Shown one piece after another: positions 27,288 through 36,348 of a stretch of DNA of 64,000 nucleotides (within the stretch, counting starts at the first letter, position 1; every line of letters starts with the position of its first letter). The translations under genes were made by a program, and so were the position numbers. The notes under the pieces were generated by a model. That model had not been told where the DNA came from. It was given only the letters and a program-made list of their open reading frames with translations, and made no database searches. The stretch spans positions 3,271,501-3,335,500 of the forward strand of contig NZ_CP088953.1 in NCBI RefSeq assembly GCF_021165935.1, written 5' to 3'. The stretch is from Microbulbifer elongatus (GTDB lineage: Bacteria; Pseudomonadota; Gammaproteobacteria; Pseudomonadales; Cellvibrionaceae).

Positions 27288-27734
27288 ATGGAATCCAAGC
27301 TTAAGCGTGCAGAAGCTCTTTACGAAGCGGTCAACCAGCTGATCCGTGTGCATCAATTCCGTGATCGCGAAAGTATTTGCTGTCACAACGTGTCAGTCGC
27401 TCAATGCTATGCACTCGAAACACTGGTAAAGCTTGGCCCCTTGAGACTGAAAGGCTTAGCGGACGAAATGTGCCTCGATAAAAGCACTACAAGCCGTGTA
27501 GTTGACGCCCTGCTTCGGAAAGGCTACGTGCTCAAGACCCCGGATCCGGTTGATCAGCGTGCGGTTCAGCTGTCGCTGACTCCCGACGGCCGCGAGCTCT
27601 ATCAAACCATACGCAAAAGTCTGATCGCAGAAGAGGCGTTGATGATCACGGATATGCCTCCAGAAGCGGTCGATGCCGCTCTTGAGCTCCTGGAAAAACT
27701 TACCGTAGCGGCACGGGCTCGTCTCGGCACCTGA
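27288..27734 (+). CDS. MarR family transcriptional regulator
   Basis: A 148-residue winged-helix regulator from ATG 27288. An in-frame ATG at 27252 would add 12 residues but would put the operator 27255-27269 inside the gene; neither start has a strong ribosome site. The wHTH shows VAQCYALETLVKLGPLRLKGLADEMCLDKSTTSRVVDALLRKGYV, the recognition helix being DKSTTSRVVDAL, then the wing DPVDQRAVQLSLTPDG. N- and C-terminal helices form the dimer. Near-identical palindromes ahead of this gene and ahead of the FAD oxidoreductase suggest it represses both. A Cys pair (ESICCH) near residue 37 might sense oxidants, which is speculation. Confidence 0.9.
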   Translation: MESKLKRAEALYEAVNQLIRVHQFRDRESICCHNVSVAQCYALETLVKLGPLRLKGLADEMCLDKSTTSRVVDALLRKGYVLKTPDPVDQRAVQLSLTPDGRELYQTIRKSLIAEEALMITDMPPEAVDAALELLEKLTVAARARLGT

Positions 27735-27753
27735 GCCTTTTTTTAACCATATT

Positions 27754-27768
27754 GTTGTTACTAACAAC
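27754..27768 (+). promoter_or_regulatory. MarR operator 2 (FAD oxidoreductase promoter)
   Basis: GTTGTTACTAACAAC is a perfect 7-1-7 palindrome in the short gap between marR and the oxidoreductase gene, ending 19 bases before the ATG at 27788. Confidence 0.8.
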
Positions 27769-27787
27769 TCTTTCTGGAGATATATGC

Positions 27788-29050
27788 ATGACATCCAATA
27801 CGAAAAACTTACCCGTCGCCGTCATCGGTGCGGGCCCGATTGGCTTGAGTGCGGCAGCGAATCTGATGGATGTCGGTCTCACTCCCATTATTTTTGAGTC
27901 AGGTAATCGCGCAGGCGCAAACCTAGCGCAATGGGGCCACGTGCGTATGTTTTCACCCTGGTCATACAATATGGACCCCGTTGCAATTTCCCTGCTCGAG
28001 AAAAAGGGCTGGACTGCACCAGCACTGACAGAGTTTCCCACCGGACAACAACTGCTGGAGCGCTACGTACTTCCGTTAGCGTCCCATGAAGCGATTGCTC
28101 CCCATCTGCATTTGAATACCCGTGTGGAAGCGGTGAGTCGCCAACATCACGATATTCTCCGCAATGCAGAACGGCCTCTCACGCCCTTCGTCGTACGCAC
28201 TTCCAACACCGAAGGCGAACGCGACATTCTCGTCCAGGCAGTTATCGACGCGTCCGGTACGTACCAGACCCCCAACTGGCTTGGCGCTCATGGTATTCCA
28301 GCAGTTGGCGAACTTGCGGCTTCCCAATCGATTACCTATGGGGTGCCTGACATTTTGGGCGCCGCCTGTGAACAGTTCGCCGGCAAATCTGTACTCGTGG
28401 TCGGCGGTGGCCACTCGGCATTCAACGCCCTGCAGGACTTGATCAAACTTTCCGATCATTCTGCGGGCATGCGAATCCTGTGGGGAGTCCGTGGCTCTTC
28501 AGTATCAAATATCGTACGCTCACCTGAAAATGACGAGCTGCAAGAGCGTCGGCGACTGGAAATCCACATTCAAAAGTTACTTACCGAGGGGAAAATCGAG
28601 GTATTTACCGATATAGCAATCGAAAATATTAGAAGTGAAAACGGCAAATTATTCGTACAAAGCCGTTCAGGGCAATTGCCGCCGGTAGATCAGCTCATTG
28701 CTGCAACCGGGTTTAGGCCGGATCTTGCCCTATTGTCAGAGTTGCGCACCTCGCTTGACCCCGCGACAGAAAGCCCGGCGGGCCTAGGCCCGCTTATTGA
28801 CCCAAACCTGCATACCTGCGGGTCGGTTCCGGAACATGGCTCTGCTGAGCTTTCACACCCAGAGTCGGGTCTTTATATTGTGGGAATCAAAAGCTACGGG
28901 CGCGCACCAACCTTTCTGCTGAAAACTGGCTACCGGCAAGTTAAGTCCGTAACAAAAGCCCTGGCGAATCCAAAAGACATTGACCGCCCTGCTACCGAAC
29001 GCACCACGCCTTGTGATGCCTTGGCAGCGAACGGACCTTGCGCACAATAA
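27788..29050 (+). CDS. FAD-dependent (flavoprotein) oxidoreductase
   Basis: A 420-residue flavoprotein with two Rossmann motifs: VAVIGAGPIGLSAAANLMDVG at the N-terminus (FAD) and KSVLVVGGGHSAFNALQDL in the middle (NAD(P)H). IDASGTYQTPNWLG and QLIAATGFRPDLALLSEL are typical of the flavin monooxygenase / thioredoxin reductase-like superfamily. Start at ATG 27788 after CTGGAG; an in-frame upstream start would overlap the operator. It sits between marR and an MFS carrier. A role in detoxification or in oxidising a compound exported by that carrier is possible, but the substrate is unknown. Confidence 0.87.
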   Translation: MTSNTKNLPVAVIGAGPIGLSAAANLMDVGLTPIIFESGNRAGANLAQWGHVRMFSPWSYNMDPVAISLLEKKGWTAPALTEFPTGQQLLERYVLPLASHEAIAPHLHLNTRVEAVSRQHHDILRNAERPLTPFVVRTSNTEGERDILVQAVIDASGTYQTPNWLGAHGIPAVGELAASQSITYGVPDILGAACEQFAGKSVLVVGGGHSAFNALQDLIKLSDHSAGMRILWGVRGSSVSNIVRSPENDELQERRRLEIHIQKLLTEGKIEVFTDIAIENIRSENGKLFVQSRSGQLPPVDQLIAATGFRPDLALLSELRTSLDPATESPAGLGPLIDPNLHTCGSVPEHGSAELSHPESGLYIVGIKSYGRAPTFLLKTGYRQVKSVTKALANPKDIDRPATERTTPCDALAANGPCAQ

Positions 29051-29139
29051 GAACCCATCCCTCTGGCTGAAGTTGCTCTATGGCCCACAACGTCAACCAG
29101 AGGACACCCTATCTGCCACTATAAATATGGTGAGGTGCA

Positions 29140-30363
29140 GTGCCAACCTTGATTCAGCGATTCCCGCTATTCCTTATTGTGCTCGCCCAACTATGCGGCA
29201 CCGCACTTTGGTTCTCCGTCAATGGCGCAGGCCTGGCCCTGACTCACGATATCGGAATCACCGAGGCTGATCTTGGGTGGCTGACCCTGGCTGTGCAGGC
29301 CGGTTTTATTACCGGCACCCTCGTAATTGCCACTACCGGCCTAGCAGATCGATTGCCTGCCAGCCGCATATTCACCATTTCTTGTCTGGCAGGTGCCCTG
29401 GCAAATGCCGGCTTTGCGCTGGTGGCGGCTTATCAGCCATATGACCTGCTCCTCCGGTTTCTCACAGGTCTAAGCCTGGCGGGGATCTACCCCCTGGGTA
29501 TGAAGTTGGTGATCAGCTGGACGCCTAAATATATGGGGGCCGCGATGGCCTGGCTCGTTGGAATGCTAACGTTGGGCACTGCCCTGCCCCATTTACTGCG
29601 CGGCGCGACATTGGGACTCCCTTGGGAGTGGACGATTCTGGGTGCTTCCGGGTTAGCATTACTTGGCGGAGCGGTTATCTTCGCTCTGGGTGATGGTCCG
29701 CACTTACCGCCATCAAGTGGCAAAGCACCGCTGCGAGAAGGGTTTGCCGCTTTCCGGGAAAGGCGCTTCCGCGCCGTTGCCATTGGCTACTTTGGGCACA
29801 GCTGGGAGCTTTATGCGTTCTGGACACTTGTGCCGTTTATGGTGACACGCGAAATGCTCCGTCTCAACGCACCGGATTCCTCAATTCCGTTATTGTCATT
29901 CGCCATCATCGCAATTGGACTGCTGGGCTGCGTGGGCGGCGGGGTACTGAGCCGACACATAGGAAGCCTGCCTGTGGCGCGCCTGGCCCTGGCGTCCTCT
30001 GGGCTGGTCTGTATGGCTTATCCATTTCTTGCGTTTTTGCCACCCGTAATTGTCCTGGTTTTACTCGCCATCTGGGGGCTTACCGCTATCGCGGATTCTC
30101 CTCAGCTGTCGGCGCTGGCCGCTGAAACAGCGCCAAAAGAGCGAATCGGTTCGACCCTGGCCATGTTAAATACCGTGGGCTTTGCTTTGACCATCCCATC
30201 CATTGCCGTGACGACAGCACTGTGGCCATGGCAGGGGGTTTGGGTAACCTGGTGGTTACTTCCGGGGCCAGTGTTCGGGCTCTGGGCAATGCGCAGGCTG
30301 GGTCGACAAAAAACCGGCATAGATGTCTGCGACATCTCCTTCCATCTGCCTCCGGAGAGGTAA
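29140..30363 (+). CDS. MFS transporter (CynX/NimT-like)
   Basis: A 407-residue major facilitator carrier with 12 predicted spans. The N-terminal FLIVLAQLCGTALWFSVNGAG and the loop ATTGLADRLPASRIF (motif A-like) are typical. The stretch AFRERRFRAVAIGYFGHSWELYAFW begins the second half. GTG start at 29140 after TGAGG. It forms the last gene of the marR-FAD-MFS set, so export of an electrophile or drug handled by the oxidoreductase is plausible. Substrate unknown. Confidence 0.87.
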   Translation: MPTLIQRFPLFLIVLAQLCGTALWFSVNGAGLALTHDIGITEADLGWLTLAVQAGFITGTLVIATTGLADRLPASRIFTISCLAGALANAGFALVAAYQPYDLLLRFLTGLSLAGIYPLGMKLVISWTPKYMGAAMAWLVGMLTLGTALPHLLRGATLGLPWEWTILGASGLALLGGAVIFALGDGPHLPPSSGKAPLREGFAAFRERRFRAVAIGYFGHSWELYAFWTLVPFMVTREMLRLNAPDSSIPLLSFAIIAIGLLGCVGGGVLSRHIGSLPVARLALASSGLVCMAYPFLAFLPPVIVLVLLAIWGLTAIADSPQLSALAAETAPKERIGSTLAMLNTVGFALTIPSIAVTTALWPWQGVWVTWWLLPGPVFGLWAMRRLGRQKTGIDVCDISFHLPPER

Positions 30364-30526
30364 ACCACCAACAGATCCAGGTGCCAACATGATAACCCTG
30401 GCACGTACTTCTCTTTCCAGACAGGAAATGCGGCATTTTCCGCGCACGGCCGCTGCACCATTGATTTCACCTGACCTATTCCGAGCGACTGGCCTGCTTT
30501 GTCAATCGTTCGATGACGCCAAAAAC

Positions 30527-30600
30527 AGTCGAGGATCAGGGTTCGGCTGGAATGGATATCTGGCTCATGGCTTACTCGCAACGGTTTTATAAACGGCAAA
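30527..30600 (-). pseudogene. Relic of a guaA start region
   Basis: About 74 bases closely match the start of guaA and the bases upstream of it at 36280-36354, including GGCTCATGGCTTACTCG and AAACGGCAAA. The translated remnant on the minus strand still reads DIHSSRTLILD against [13 protein letters not shown] in the intact gene. One base is missing near the start codon and no body of guaA follows. It abuts the lipoprotein-end repeat at 30606. The rest of 30364-30767 holds no gene that I can support. Confidence 0.75.
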
Positions 30601-30605
30601 CACAC

Positions 30606-30674
30606 ATCCCGCGGGCGGAAAAATTGCTGGAAAACCTGAAGGCTTTGTCCGCCCCCTTCGGAGCCGAGCGATAA
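30606..30674 (+). repeat. Right copy of a diverged direct repeat (lipoprotein 3' end)
   Basis: Encodes IPRAEKLLENLKALSAPFGAE plus Arg and stop, against IARAEKLLENLRALSAPFGHK plus Arg in the intact gene at 24110-24178. Many synonymous differences show that it is not a recent tandem copy but a homologous end from a diverged source. Confidence 0.75.
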
Positions 30675-30767
30675 TCACAGCTATGCTTTTACCGACGCGC
30701 ATACCTTGAGGTGGAATATCGGTAGGTGCGCTCGTCGTGTTCAACCATGCTGGAGTGCGATTACAAA

Positions 30768-32255
30768 ATGTGGACCAACCCAACGCTGGTCGCCGGTCTT
30801 GCACTGACCCTGGCCGTTGCCATCTGGGGCCTTGTGGATGCCCCCGCCCTTGGGCTCTTTGCCGCACGCGTTGTCGAATTCGCATTTCTGACCCGGGGCT
30901 GGTTTGTAATGGTCCTGATGAGCGCCATCGTAATCATGGCGCTTTATCTCATGTTTTCACGTTATGGCCGGCTTCGCCTCGGCCGGAACGACGAGAAACC
31001 GGAATTTTCCCGGGTCACATGGATCACAATGATGTTCGCAGCGGGAATGGGTGTTGGCCTGCTCTACTGGAGCGTTGCCGAACCCCTCTCCCATTTCGCC
31101 CTCGCCAGTGACTACGGCCCGGAACCAGAGGCCGCGCGCCGCGCTCTGTTAATCACTAACTTCCATTGGGGTATCCACGCCTGGGCAATGTTTGGCCTCA
31201 CTGGCCTGGTCATCGCCTATTTTTCATTTCGCCGTGGTGCGCCTCAATTACTCAGCGCACCGTTAGCCATCACCTATGGCAACCGCCCCTGGACCCGCTA
31301 CGTCGGTGTTCTGGTCAACGTCGCCGCAATCTACGCCGTTGCGATCGGCGTAGCGGGCTCCATCGGAATGGGTATCTTCCAGGTCCGGGATGGTATCGGC
31401 ATTATGCTGGGCGGAGTGGCGACAGGGCCCTGGCTGACCGCGATTCTATTCGCTGCCCTTTGCGTAGGCTTCTTATTACCGCTAACCGTAGACCTGAATC
31501 GTGGCATGGGTCGATTGTCCAACGCCGCCTTCTCAATTGCGCTCGCGCTGCTGCTGTTCGTCGCAATCAGCGGACCCACCTACTATGTCATGAATGTGCT
31601 GGTCGATGCCTTTGGCGCCTACGTGGGCGATGTAATTCCGCGGGGGTTCAGAACCTATACTTTCTTCGACGACAAAGTACGGGGCTGGTTTGCGGACTGG
31701 ACCCTGACTTACATGGTCTGGTGGATCTCCTGGGCACCCTTTGTCGGTGTTTTTATCGCACGTATCTCCCGTGGCCGTACCATTCGGGAATATCTCTGCG
31801 CCGTCATATTTCTACCCAGCCTCTTTTCGGTACTCTGGTACGGTGTGTTCGGCGGTCTGGGCTTCTACGAGACACTGGAAGGCAAGCGCGTGTTGATTGA
31901 AGCCGTCAAAACGAATATCGACAGCGCGACCTTCGTTTTGCTCGACATCCTGCCTTTAGCCTGGCTGACCCAGGCGGCAGTGATCGTCTCGGGGTTCCTC
32001 TTTGTCATCACGAGTGTGGTCAGTGCGGCGCTGGTACTTGCCATGTTCACCGACCGGGGGAACCCCGAACCGAGTACTCGCATCAAGCTGACCTGGGGCG
32101 GGATTGTGGCAGCACTGGGCTTGGCGATGATCCTGACAGGCAACATCGAGGTGGTACGGACAATTATCGTGATGGCAGCGCTTCCCTTTCTGCTGATATT
32201 GCCACTCCTCTACGTGACGCTGCTAAAAGCCTTAAAGTCAGAGAAACTGGAATAA
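30768..32255 (+). CDS. BCCT family betaine/choline/carnitine transporter
   Basis: A 495-residue carrier with about 12 spans. The family signature is clear: MVWWISWAPFVGVFIARISRGRTIREY in the eighth-helix region, and FAAGMGVGLLYWSVAEPLSHF earlier. Start at ATG 30768; in-frame starts at 30726 and 30750 are possible but would add hydrophilic residues without better ribosome sites. BCCT carriers take up compatible solutes with Na+ or H+, fitting a salt-exposed host. A tiny membrane protein follows 7 bases after the stop. Confidence 0.92.
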   Translation: MWTNPTLVAGLALTLAVAIWGLVDAPALGLFAARVVEFAFLTRGWFVMVLMSAIVIMALYLMFSRYGRLRLGRNDEKPEFSRVTWITMMFAAGMGVGLLYWSVAEPLSHFALASDYGPEPEAARRALLITNFHWGIHAWAMFGLTGLVIAYFSFRRGAPQLLSAPLAITYGNRPWTRYVGVLVNVAAIYAVAIGVAGSIGMGIFQVRDGIGIMLGGVATGPWLTAILFAALCVGFLLPLTVDLNRGMGRLSNAAFSIALALLLFVAISGPTYYVMNVLVDAFGAYVGDVIPRGFRTYTFFDDKVRGWFADWTLTYMVWWISWAPFVGVFIARISRGRTIREYLCAVIFLPSLFSVLWYGVFGGLGFYETLEGKRVLIEAVKTNIDSATFVLLDILPLAWLTQAAVIVSGFLFVITSVVSAALVLAMFTDRGNPEPSTRIKLTWGGIVAALGLAMILTGNIEVVRTIIVMAALPFLLILPLLYVTLLKALKSEKLE

Positions 32256-32262
32256 CTGCGCT

Positions 32263-32370
32263 ATGTGGCTACTCGAGACGATGGTAAACATCCTGCTCTT
32301 TACCTACATTGGTGTATTGATCTGGCTATACACCTGCGACGGTGAGCAGCGGGAGCGCACAAAAGATTAA
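32263..32370 (+). CDS. Tiny single-span membrane protein after the BCCT carrier
   Basis: A 35-residue ORF (MWLLETMVNILLFTYIGVL... ending CDGEQRERTKD) with one transmembrane helix and a charged C-terminus. It starts 7 bases after the BCCT stop and has no strong ribosome site, so translation by coupling is likely if it is real. It could be a small accessory subunit of the carrier. No family known to me. Confidence 0.55.
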   Translation: MWLLETMVNILLFTYIGVLIWLYTCDGEQRERTKD

Positions 32371-32934
32371 AAACCTCCTCCATCCACGCCGATTTCCCGG
32401 AAGATATACGCGCGCAGCGGGCGGTCATTAAATCCGCGATTCCCACAGCGCGCAGTGCCACCACAGACTCGAAACGTCAACCGCCACCCACTCCGACAGC
32501 AGACTTGGCCTCCAGAAACGCCACACACCTGAAAAGCTATAAAACGCGTGAGAACTTTAATTGGCGTAAATTTCCTCTAGATTCCGAGATCCGAAGCAAA
32601 TACCCAAAGATCCCCACTGGTATCAAATGACTATTGGGCATATTGTCGATGGCGTACAGATGACAACGCTATCATCTTTCAGTGACAGCGCTGTCTGTTG
32701 TCGCTGATATGTCATGTGGCATTTGCCACCACTGCACGGGAAGAAGCCTCCGCAATTTCCCGTGTGGCGGCCGGCGCAACAGTTTGTATGGGTAAGTGGA
32801 CTTTCTCGCGTAGCAACAACAGAGAAAGCAATAGTGAGATCGCGGCGGGGATTCGCGGGGTTTGCGCATTGATTCGCCGTTGGCCTTTTCGATTTCAAAC
32901 CAAGATGTTTCCAACCAGGATAACGGTGAACAGC
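32371..32934 (+). other. Long chitinase upstream region
   Basis: 564 bases with no gene that I can support. The first part is featureless. A TATAAA occurs near 32539, and two CG-centred operators lie at 32660-32696 (separate entry). Thus this is the control region of the GH18 gene. Confidence 0.6.
32660..32696 (+). promoter_or_regulatory. Tandem CG-centred palindromes, LacI-type (NagR-like) operators
   Basis: Site 1 is ATGACAACGCTATCAT at 32660-32675; site 2 is TGACAGCGCTGTCT at 32683-32696, with a perfect 12-base core GACAGCGCTGTC. Their centres are 22 bp apart, two helical turns. LacI-family operators are CG-centred, and NagR sites of GlcNAc/chitin genes in marine gammaproteobacteria are of the TGACA-n-CG-n-TGTCA kind. 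The chitinase starts about 240 bases downstream. Confidence 0.65.
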
Positions 32935-34635
32935 ATGAAAATATCGACGTATTTAAGGCTGGTTGCGGCAACGCTGCTAAGCCTACTGGCCGGGCAGTCG
33001 TACGCGTACGACTGCGGCGGTCTTCAGGTTTATGTAGACGGCAGTACGTATAACGCAGGCGACACGGTACAGAACAATTCGGTGGCCTATAACTGTAAGG
33101 TGGGCGGTTGGTGCACGGTTGGGGGTCCCTACGCGCCCGGTGAAGGCTGGGCCTGGACCGAGGCCTGGTCCGATCTGGGCGCCTGTAACGGCAGCTCCTC
33201 ATCCAGCTCCTCCTCGTCTTCTTCCAGCAGCTCCTCTTCCGGCGGAAGCTCCAGCGGATCTACCAGCTGCGGTAACTTGCCCGTGTGGGATGCGACGGCG
33301 GTCTATGTTGGCAACGATGCCGTGCAACACTCAAGCGTGAAGTACACCGCCAAGTGGTGGACCCAGGGAGACAACCCGAGCCAGAGTGGAGAAAATGGCG
33401 TGTGGCGCAACGACGGCGCCTGCTCCGGCGGCTCCTCAAGTTCCAGCTCCTCCAGCAGCTCCTCGTCCAGCTCCTCTGGCGGTTCCTCATCCAGTAGCTC
33501 GTCAAGCGGCGCCTCTTCCAGTGGCGGAAGCAGACTGGGCGGCTATTTCGTGCAGTGGGGCGTGTACCAGCGCAATTACCATGTGAAGAACATTGTCACC
33601 AGTGGCTCGGCTGAAAAACTGACCCACATCTATTACGCCTTCGGCAATGTGCAGAACGGCCAGTGCACCATCGGCGACTCCTACGCCGACTACGACCGCT
33701 TCTACAGTGCAACAGAAAGTGTGGACGGCCAGGCAGACACCTGGGATGCAGGTGCGCTGCGCGGCAGTTTCAACCAGTTGCGCAAGCTGAAACAGATGTA
33801 CCCGCACATTAAAGTGCTGTGGTCCTTCGGTGGCTGGACCTGGTCCGGCGGATTCGGCCAGGCCTCGCAGAACCCGCAGGCGTTCGCGGACTCCTGTTAC
33901 GACCTGTTGCACGACCCGCGCTGGGATGGCGTATTTGACGGTATCGACCTCGACTGGGAATACCCCAACGCCTGCGGCCTCAGCTGTGACAACAGCGGCT
34001 ATTCCTCTCTGACCGATGTGATGGCCGCCATGCGCGCGCGCTTCGGTAATGAGCTGGTCACCGCGGCCATTACCGCTGATGGCACGGCCGGCGGCAAGAT
34101 CGATGCGGCGGATTATGCGGGTGCTTCCCAGTATGTCGACTTCTACAACGTCATGACCTATGACTTCTTCGGCGCCTTCGACGCGGACGGCCCCACAGCC
34201 CCGCATTCCGCGCTCTACGACTATCCGGGAATTCCGAATGCTGGCTTTAATTCCGATAGAGCCATACAGGCACTGAAGAACAAGGGCATTCCCGCCAGCA
34301 AGCTCAACCTGGGTATCGGTTTCTATGGCCGTGGCTGGACCGGCGTCAGTCAGTCGGCTCCGGGAGGCTCTGCATCCGGCGCTGCCGCCGGTTCCTATGA
34401 ACCGGGTATCGAAGACTACAAAGTCCTGAAAAACACCTGTCCGGCCACCGGACTGGTAGCAGGCACCGCCTACGCCTTCTGTGGCAACAACTGGTGGAGC
34501 TATGACACACCAGCCACCATCTCCGGCAAGATGCAGTACATTGCCGATCAGGATCTCGGCGGGTCGTTCTTCTGGGAACTGAGTGGGGACACCGGCAATG
34601 GTGAACTGATCGAAGCCATGCACAGCAATCAATAA
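32935..34635 (+). CDS. Secreted GH18 chitinase with two chitin-binding domains
   Basis: A 566-residue secreted endochitinase. Order: signal peptide (1-23, QSYA), a CBM5/12-like domain (about 24-82, CGGLQVYVDGSTYNAGDTV to DLGAC), a poly-serine linker (about 85-110), a second CBM5/12 (CGNLPVWDATAVYVGNDAV to NDGAC), a second serine linker, and a GH18 barrel from about 200. The catalytic DGIDLDWEYP lies near 335-344, with Glu about 342 as proton donor; KVLWSFGGWTWSGGF and MTYDFFGAFD are other GH18 stretches. Poly-serine linkers are typical of Microbulbifer and Saccharophagus. Start at ATG 32935; ATG 32905 is an alternative. Confidence 0.95.
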   Translation: MKISTYLRLVAATLLSLLAGQSYAYDCGGLQVYVDGSTYNAGDTVQNNSVAYNCKVGGWCTVGGPYAPGEGWAWTEAWSDLGACNGSSSSSSSSSSSSSSSSGGSSSGSTSCGNLPVWDATAVYVGNDAVQHSSVKYTAKWWTQGDNPSQSGENGVWRNDGACSGGSSSSSSSSSSSSSSSGGSSSSSSSSGASSSGGSRLGGYFVQWGVYQRNYHVKNIVTSGSAEKLTHIYYAFGNVQNGQCTIGDSYADYDRFYSATESVDGQADTWDAGALRGSFNQLRKLKQMYPHIKVLWSFGGWTWSGGFGQASQNPQAFADSCYDLLHDPRWDGVFDGIDLDWEYPNACGLSCDNSGYSSLTDVMAAMRARFGNELVTAAITADGTAGGKIDAADYAGASQYVDFYNVMTYDFFGAFDADGPTAPHSALYDYPGIPNAGFNSDRAIQALKNKGIPASKLNLGIGFYGRGWTGVSQSAPGGSASGAAAGSYEPGIEDYKVLKNTCPATGLVAGTAYAFCGNNWWSYDTPATISGKMQYIADQDLGGSFFWELSGDTGNGELIEAMHSNQ

Positions 34636-34649
34636 GATGAAGTGATGCA

Positions 34650-34690
34650 CTGCTCTGCGGGATTGGATAGCCCGCAGAGCAGATTGTTTC
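34650..34690 (+). terminator. Terminator between the convergent chitinase and guaA genes
   Basis: A perfect 12-bp stem CTGCTCTGCGGG/CCCGCAGAGCAG with loop ATTGGATAG, followed by ATTGTTTCGTTT. It can serve the chitinase and possibly guaA from the other side. Confidence 0.82.
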
Positions 34691-34744
34691 GTTTAGCAGA
34701 CTGTAAATTCCAGGCGATCAATCGAGCCCGTCATTCGCGCTCGA

Positions 34745-36322
34745 TCATTCCCACTCAATCGTCGCCGGCGGCTTGCTGGAAACGTCGTAGGCCACCCGCG
34801 AGATATGCTCAATCTCGTTAATGATACGGTTGGAGACTTTCTCGATCAGTTCGTACGGCAGGTGCGCCCAGCGGGCGGTCATAAAGTCCACGGTTTCCAC
34901 GGCGCGCAGCGCAACCACATATTCATAGCGGCGGCCGTCGCCAACAACACCCACGGATTTCACCGGCAGGAACACCACGAACGCCTGACTGGTCTTGTGG
35001 TACCAGTCCGCGTTGTGCAGCTCTTCGATAAAGATGGCATCTGCTTCGCGCAGGATATCCGCGTACTCTTTTTTCACTTCGCCGAGGATACGCACGCCCA
35101 GACCCGGGCCCGGGAAGGGGTGACGGTAAACCATGTCATAGGGCAGCCCCAGCTCGAGGCCGATCTTGCGCACTTCGTCTTTGAACAGTTCGCGCAGGGG
35201 CTCTACCAGCTCAAACGCCATATCTTCCGGCAGGCCGCCCACATTGTGGTGGGACTTGATCACGTGCGCCTTGCCGGTTTTCGCCGCAGCGGACTCGATC
35301 ACATCCGGGTAGATGGTGCCCTGGGCAAGGAACTTCACATCCTTCAGTTTGGTCGCTTCCTGGTCGAAGATTTCGATAAACGTATTACCGATAATCTTGC
35401 GCTTGGCTTCCGGCTCATCCACGCCGGCCAGGCGGGACAGGAACTCGTCTTCCGCGTCCGCGCGGATCACACGCACGCCCATATTGTCGGCGAACATCTG
35501 CATGACCTGATCGCCTTCATTTTTGCGCAGCAGGCCGTTGTCCACAAACACACAGGTCAACTGATCACCGATGGCCTTGTGCAACAGCGCGGCTACCACG
35601 GAACTGTCGACACCACCGGACAAGCCCAGCAGGACTTTCTGATCCCCCACCTGTGCACGCACCTTGGCAATGGAGTCTTCGATAATATTTTCCGGTGTCC
35701 ACAACTTCTCACAGCCGCACAGCTGAATGACAAAATGTTCGTAGATACGAGTGCCCTGCAGGGTATGGGTCACTTCCGGGTGGAACTGAACACCGAAGAA
35801 ATTCTTTTCCGCGTTGTACATACCGGCAATCGGGCAGGACGGCGTGGAGGCCATCAACTCAAAGCCTTCTGGCATTTTCACCACTTTGTCACCGTGGCTC
35901 ATCCACACGTCCAGCAGTGCATTGCCGGCGTCATCCAGGTGATCCTTGATGTCGTGCAGCAGTGCGGATTCACCTTCCACTTTCACCTGCGCGTAGCCAA
36001 ATTCGCGCACGTTACTGCCCTCTACAGCGCCCCCCAGCTGGTGCGCCATGGTCTGCATGCCGTAACAGATCCCCAGTACCGGCACCCCCAGATCGAAAAC
36101 CGCCTGTGGCGCGCGCGGGGAGCCTGCTTCCGGTACAGATTCCGGGCCACCGGCGAGAATAATACCTTTGGGGTTGTACTCGCGGATCTCTTCGTCGCTC
36201 ATGTCGAACGCACGGATTTCAGAGAACACGCCCAGTTCGCGTACGCGGCGGGCAATCAGCTGGGTGTACTGGGAGCCGAAGTCGAGGATCAGGATTCGGC
36301 TGGAATGGATGTCTTGGCTCAT
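34745..36322 (-). CDS. guaA: GMP synthase (glutamine-hydrolysing)
   Basis: GuaA aminates XMP to GMP with ATP and glutamine, the last step to GMP. The 525-residue protein shows class I amidotransferase motifs ([15 protein letters not shown] with the nucleophilic Cys, and [12 protein letters not shown]), the PP-loop [10 protein letters not shown] near 235, and the C-terminal dimerisation domain ending in [17 protein letters not shown]. It starts at ATG 36322 and lies downstream of guaB, the normal pairing. A fragment of its start region is repeated at 30527-30600. Confidence 0.98.
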   Translation of the reverse strand: MSQDIHSSRILILDFGSQYTQLIARRVRELGVFSEIRAFDMSDEEIREYNPKGIILAGGPESVPEAGSPRAPQAVFDLGVPVLGICYGMQTMAHQLGGAVEGSNVREFGYAQVKVEGESALLHDIKDHLDDAGNALLDVWMSHGDKVVKMPEGFELMASTPSCPIAGMYNAEKNFFGVQFHPEVTHTLQGTRIYEHFVIQLCGCEKLWTPENIIEDSIAKVRAQVGDQKVLLGLSGGVDSSVVAALLHKAIGDQLTCVFVDNGLLRKNEGDQVMQMFADNMGVRVIRADAEDEFLSRLAGVDEPEAKRKIIGNTFIEIFDQEATKLKDVKFLAQGTIYPDVIESAAAKTGKAHVIKSHHNVGGLPEDMAFELVEPLRELFKDEVRKIGLELGLPYDMVYRHPFPGPGLGVRILGEVKKEYADILREADAIFIEELHNADWYHKTSQAFVVFLPVKSVGVVGDGRRYEYVVALRAVETVDFMTARWAHLPYELIEKVSNRIINEIEHISRVAYDVSSKPPATIEWE

Positions 36323-36348
36323 GGCTTACTCGTAGGGGTTAATAAACG

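Noticed and set aside
30364..30526. A short gene between the MFS carrier and the guaA relic
   Set aside because: Frames here are short, lack ribosome sites and look like decayed sequence around a recombination junction.
33190..33530. Repeated AGC/TCC runs that could pass for a short tandem repeat array or CRISPR
   Set aside because: They encode the two poly-serine linkers of the chitinase in frame; there are no spacers or regular repeat units.
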